NCBI GenBank assembly: GCA_905250075.1
Contig: CAJNOP010000143.1
Coordinates: 62,001-126,000 of the forward strand
Reading direction: 5' to 3'
Length of the DNA: 64,000 nucleotides
From: Rotaria sp. Silwood1
Lineage: Eukaryota; Rotifera; Eurotatoria; Philodinida; Philodinidae
The notes below the pieces were generated by a model. That model was given only the letters and a program-made list of their open reading frames with translations, searched no databases and was not told where the DNA came from. Below, one piece after another: positions 61,901 to 64,000 of this stretch. Within the stretch, counting starts at the first letter, position 1, and each line of letters opens with the position of its first letter. Made by a program: the position numbers and the translations under genes.

Positions 61901-63446
61901 TCATAGATCAGATTAGGTTCAATAAAGATATGTTGAATATAACGAATGTTAACTCTATGCGAAACGTAGTTGCAATTCTGTTGTTGATTTAGGTTATGAA
62001 TTTAATGAATAATCTTGTGTTCAAAAACTCTTTTGTTAATGAAAAATACTATGTCAAACATGACTTGTTGATTTCATTTCTCTGAACAAGAATATTAGCT
62101 TTAAATGACAGAAATTAGCTCATTTCGATTTTTCCTAGTTTTTGTAAAAGCTAATCTTAAATTTCGAGTACAAATTTAATCTGTTTTTCGAACTTTGTCG
62201 TTATAATTTTCAATATGTATTTTAGTTTCTATGGAACAAAGAGTCTTAAAGTAGCTTTATCTCATCATCTTTGTGCACGTATTCAATCATGTCGTGGAGA
62301 TTTTCGATCAGCATTGAACAGTGAACGTGAAGCTTATCAAATATATAAATTACAAGTAAACATTAAACAAATAAACTATTGAAATTGATTTGTATCTTTT
62401 TTTTTCCTCTTAGCTTGGTGATGAACATGAAAGAACACGTGAAAGTGCTCAAGTACTTAAACATTTAACTGAACAAGCCGTTGTTTTACAAAAACGAATC
62501 AATGATGTTGTTAAAGGTCAATTACTTGTCATACCAAGTTTAACTGTAAGTATTCAAATTTTTTTTTGTGCGAGACACATACTCTGTCAATGAATGTACA
62601 TTACTAATGAAACTGCACAGTACAAAAAGAGTTAAGATTAATGGTATTTATTTCTACTGTGTGAAATGCTGTCAATTAAATATATGATTTATCTAAAAGA
62701 TGAGTTTATTTGCTTGAAGATAGCGACTTTTGAATGTCTGTAAATTCTTGAATAATTATTGGTTAAGTTTCTCTAAAAATTTGGCTTTATTACACTCTTA
62801 TGATTACTATTTCAGAAAGGATTGATGCACGTCATTGAAATTATTTAGCATAGATAGTTGAAACATCGCACTACATGATTCATAAAAAGATGAACGTCTC
62901 TGTGACATACATCTGCTGTTGTGGTTAATTAATATTTATGAAGAGCTGAAGTAATTGAGCGTAAGAACTCTATATCAGACTGATGTTTTGCTCAGAGCTA
63001 TAACTAGTAAGAACTATGTGAAAGATAGCGAGTGAATCAGCTACAAAGCACAGCTATTCTTCTCTGCTCTTTGTTACGCAAGCAATTGAACTCCAACTTT
63101 ATCTTTGATCTACATTCTTAACAGAGTATTGTGCATACAAATTTACCAGATGTTGAACATGTATGTTAGTTGAAAACTCGTTCTACTATTGTATATATTT
63201 TCTTTGATTTAATTTACAATAAAATAAATTTAGATTCAACAGCCAAGTTTTCAAAATGTCTTAGAAATGCTTAATGTTGTTAATGGTATTCTATTTATTC
63301 AAATACGAGAAAAAGATCTTGATCTACTTCGTGAAGAATTTGCTAAACAATCAATTGATGATCAACAAGCATCAACATCTTCTGTGACTACTATATCAGA
63401 AGTAGCTAATCAAGCAGCAGCATTATTAAATAATGAAATCGATTAA
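49915..63446 (+). CDS. CLUH: Clustered mitochondria protein (CLU/CLUH)
   Basis: Large cytosolic mRNA-binding protein that governs mitochondrial distribution and binds nuclear-encoded mitochondrial mRNAs. The 28-exon model gives 1,358 aa with every junction in phase: 49915-50232, 50285-50456, 50527-50694, 50755-50870, 51917-51986, 52042-52126, 52187-52265, 52331-52481, 52536-52672, 52725-52816, 53366-53589, 56818-57084, 58103-58208, 58256-58319, 58378-58447, 58503-58627, 58686-58834, 59369-59441, 59505-59823, 59871-59961, 60886-61090, 61175-61447, 61504-61629, 61709-61794, 62226-62355, 62414-62545, 63125-63160, 63234-63446. A Ser/Asn-rich N-terminus (to about residue 95) precedes the CLU_N region, the CLU core (about 430-630: [39 protein letters not shown]) and TPR repeats (about 1028-1290: [20 protein letters not shown]). 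A Lys/Gln-rich insert lies near residue 920. The 36-nt exon 27 is the least certain. Intron 11 (3.2 kb) holds a whole gene; others hold a foldback and a GC-rich tandem repeat. Confidence 0.95.
53705..56723 (+). CDS. EXTL3-like glycosyltransferase (GT64), nested in CLU intron 11
   Basis: Two exons (53705-54455, 55312-56723) encode 720 aa. Residues about 9-28 ([16 protein letters not shown]) form a signal anchor after a short basic cytoplasmic tail, giving a type II Golgi/ER topology. A charged segment that could coil follows (about 40-80). The C-terminal 260 residues are a GT64 domain: [26 protein letters not shown], the metal-binding DDD in [18 protein letters not shown] (about residue 557), [14 protein letters not shown] and [14 protein letters not shown]. 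These blocks match the exostosin-like family, which adds GlcNAc in heparan sulfate synthesis. The middle region has little visible resemblance to the GT47 exostosin domain of EXT/EXTL3, so it may be diverged or lost. The gene has its own start, intron, stop and AATAAA (near 56,735), on the same strand as its host. EXTL2-like alternatives cannot be excluded. Confidence 0.86.
54523..54552. repeat. Perfect short hairpin in the EXTL3-like intron
   Basis: GAACCGGTCTA, a loop of about 6 T-rich bases, then TAGACCGGTTC. Locally GC-rich in an 856-bp intron that otherwise shows nothing. Confidence 0.7.
57164..57714. mobile_element. Foldback element with ~140-bp arms in CLU intron 12
   Basis: Arms 57164-57310 and 57575-57714 are inverted copies: GAGATCTGCGG, TTGGAAAGAG, GAAGATGCATCGAATT and AGAAAGATTTTTCTA are shared. 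The left arm carries a small insertion (GGAACAAGATA). The centre of about 260 bp has no coding. Likely an old non-autonomous transposon. Confidence 0.8.
60126..60345 (+). repeat. GC-rich 77-bp tandem repeat in CLU intron 20
   Basis: Nearly three copies start with TCTACT at 60126, 60203 and 60280. Each contains GGGTGGGCCGAGTGGGCGCC, CCACCCGAAATTTTGA and GAAAATATACAGCAGC. Each unit is itself partly palindromic (GGGCGCCGCCCACCC). Markedly GC-richer than the host intron. Confidence 0.85.
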
Positions 63447-64000
63447 GACATATAGGCGATTGATTTATTCGCCTTTTAGTCTGATATGTTTTCATGTTTG
63501 TTTTGTTTTTCTTGTAGTTTCTAGGGCAATTACTCTTGGTGTTTGCGAGTGTTTATTTGTTGGAAAAAAAATTTTTTTTCTTTTTTATTGTCTAGTCTTT
63601 TCTGTAGACGTTTGTTTCTCTTTAGCCGAGCACATTAATTCGTTGACAGAGTGATCATATCATTTTTCTTTTGTTTGTGCATCAAGTTCGACTAGGTAAA
63701 TGTGTTATGTGTTCTGCTAACTGATGATCGAAAATATTGTTTTTCGATTGCAGTAATCAGTCTACTTCTGATTTGTTTGTTGTTCTTTCATTTTTTTTTC
63801 TTTTACTATATTACATTGCTATGGATAAAAATATTAGCAATGTTATAGTTTTTGTTTTGTTCCTAAAACTTGTGCTGTTTATTGACCGATTTGTTTAGTT
63901 TAAAAATCTAAGAGAGACAGTAGAGAAAAAGAAAAGAAAAGAAAACTAACAATGTTTTTTCTTTTTTTGTTTGCCAACTATTTTTCTCTTTAAAAAATAT
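63447..64000. other. CLU 3' UTR and downstream flank
   Basis: T-rich sequence after the CLU stop. No next gene is visible before the window ends. Confidence 0.5.

Noticed and set aside
1-64000. CRISPR array, bacterial operon, rRNA or tRNA genes
   Set aside because: No evenly spaced direct repeats with unique spacers, no ribosome-binding-site logic, and no cloverleaf with a convincing B-box found by eye. All confident genes are spliced and eukaryotic.

Overview
This is a eukaryotic nuclear window. It is AT-rich, with spliceosomal GT-AG introns mostly 50-80 nt long and genes on both strands. All confident host genes are animal-type: PTBP, p47/NSFL1C, RTCA, CLU and an EXTL3-like glycosyltransferase. 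Three things point to a bdelloid rotifer: repeated TGTGGG motifs (from memory, the telomeric repeat reported for bdelloids), a gene for a plant-type PPR-DYW protein (reported, as far as I recall, from bdelloids among animals), and an LRR gene with a long array of one-repeat exons. The genus cannot be fixed from sequence alone.

Layout. At 1-3,620 (minus) lies the 5' two thirds of a polypyrimidine tract-binding protein gene, divergent from an intact p47 gene (4,226-7,060, plus). Tail to tail with p47 is a broken SPT5 copy (7.4-8.7 kb, minus). From 8.7 to 17 kb there is little coding sequence: one possible small two-exon gene at 12.1-12.4 kb, minisatellites and small GC-rich repeats. A decayed TSR1 ribosome-biogenesis gene (minus) occupies 17.1-19.2 kb. 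From 20.0 to 24 kb the window is repeat-dense: a 165-bp satellite running into a telomere-like array, a Tc1/mariner-type MITE, a minisatellite between inverted repeats, and a GC-rich hAT-like MITE with an 8-bp target duplication sitting in the first exon of an F-box-LRR gene. That gene extends to 29.5 kb as 31 modular LRR exons and carries several inactivating lesions.

At 31.8-35.3 kb is an intact nine-exon PPR gene ending in E/E+ and DYW cytidine-deaminase domains. From 36 to 42.4 kb lies a gene graveyard: an unrecognised two-TM fragment, more telomere-like hairpins, and intron-bearing fragments of CAD, TACC and p47 (the last a duplicate of the p47 gene at 4-7 kb). RTCA follows (43.8-46.4 kb) with the usual catalytic His replaced by Arg and no detectable first exon. 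A complete 28-exon CLU gene (49.9-63.4 kb) holds, inside one 3.2-kb intron on the same strand, a complete two-exon EXTL3-like gene.

There is no operon-like logic. The most unusual items are the DYW editing-factor gene, the recurring G-strand-first/C-strand-second TGTGGG palindromes, the nested gene, the Arg-for-His RTCA, and the dying F-box-LRR gene. Exon boundaries were derived by hand from splice signals, reading frame and remembered family sequences; no database search was run.
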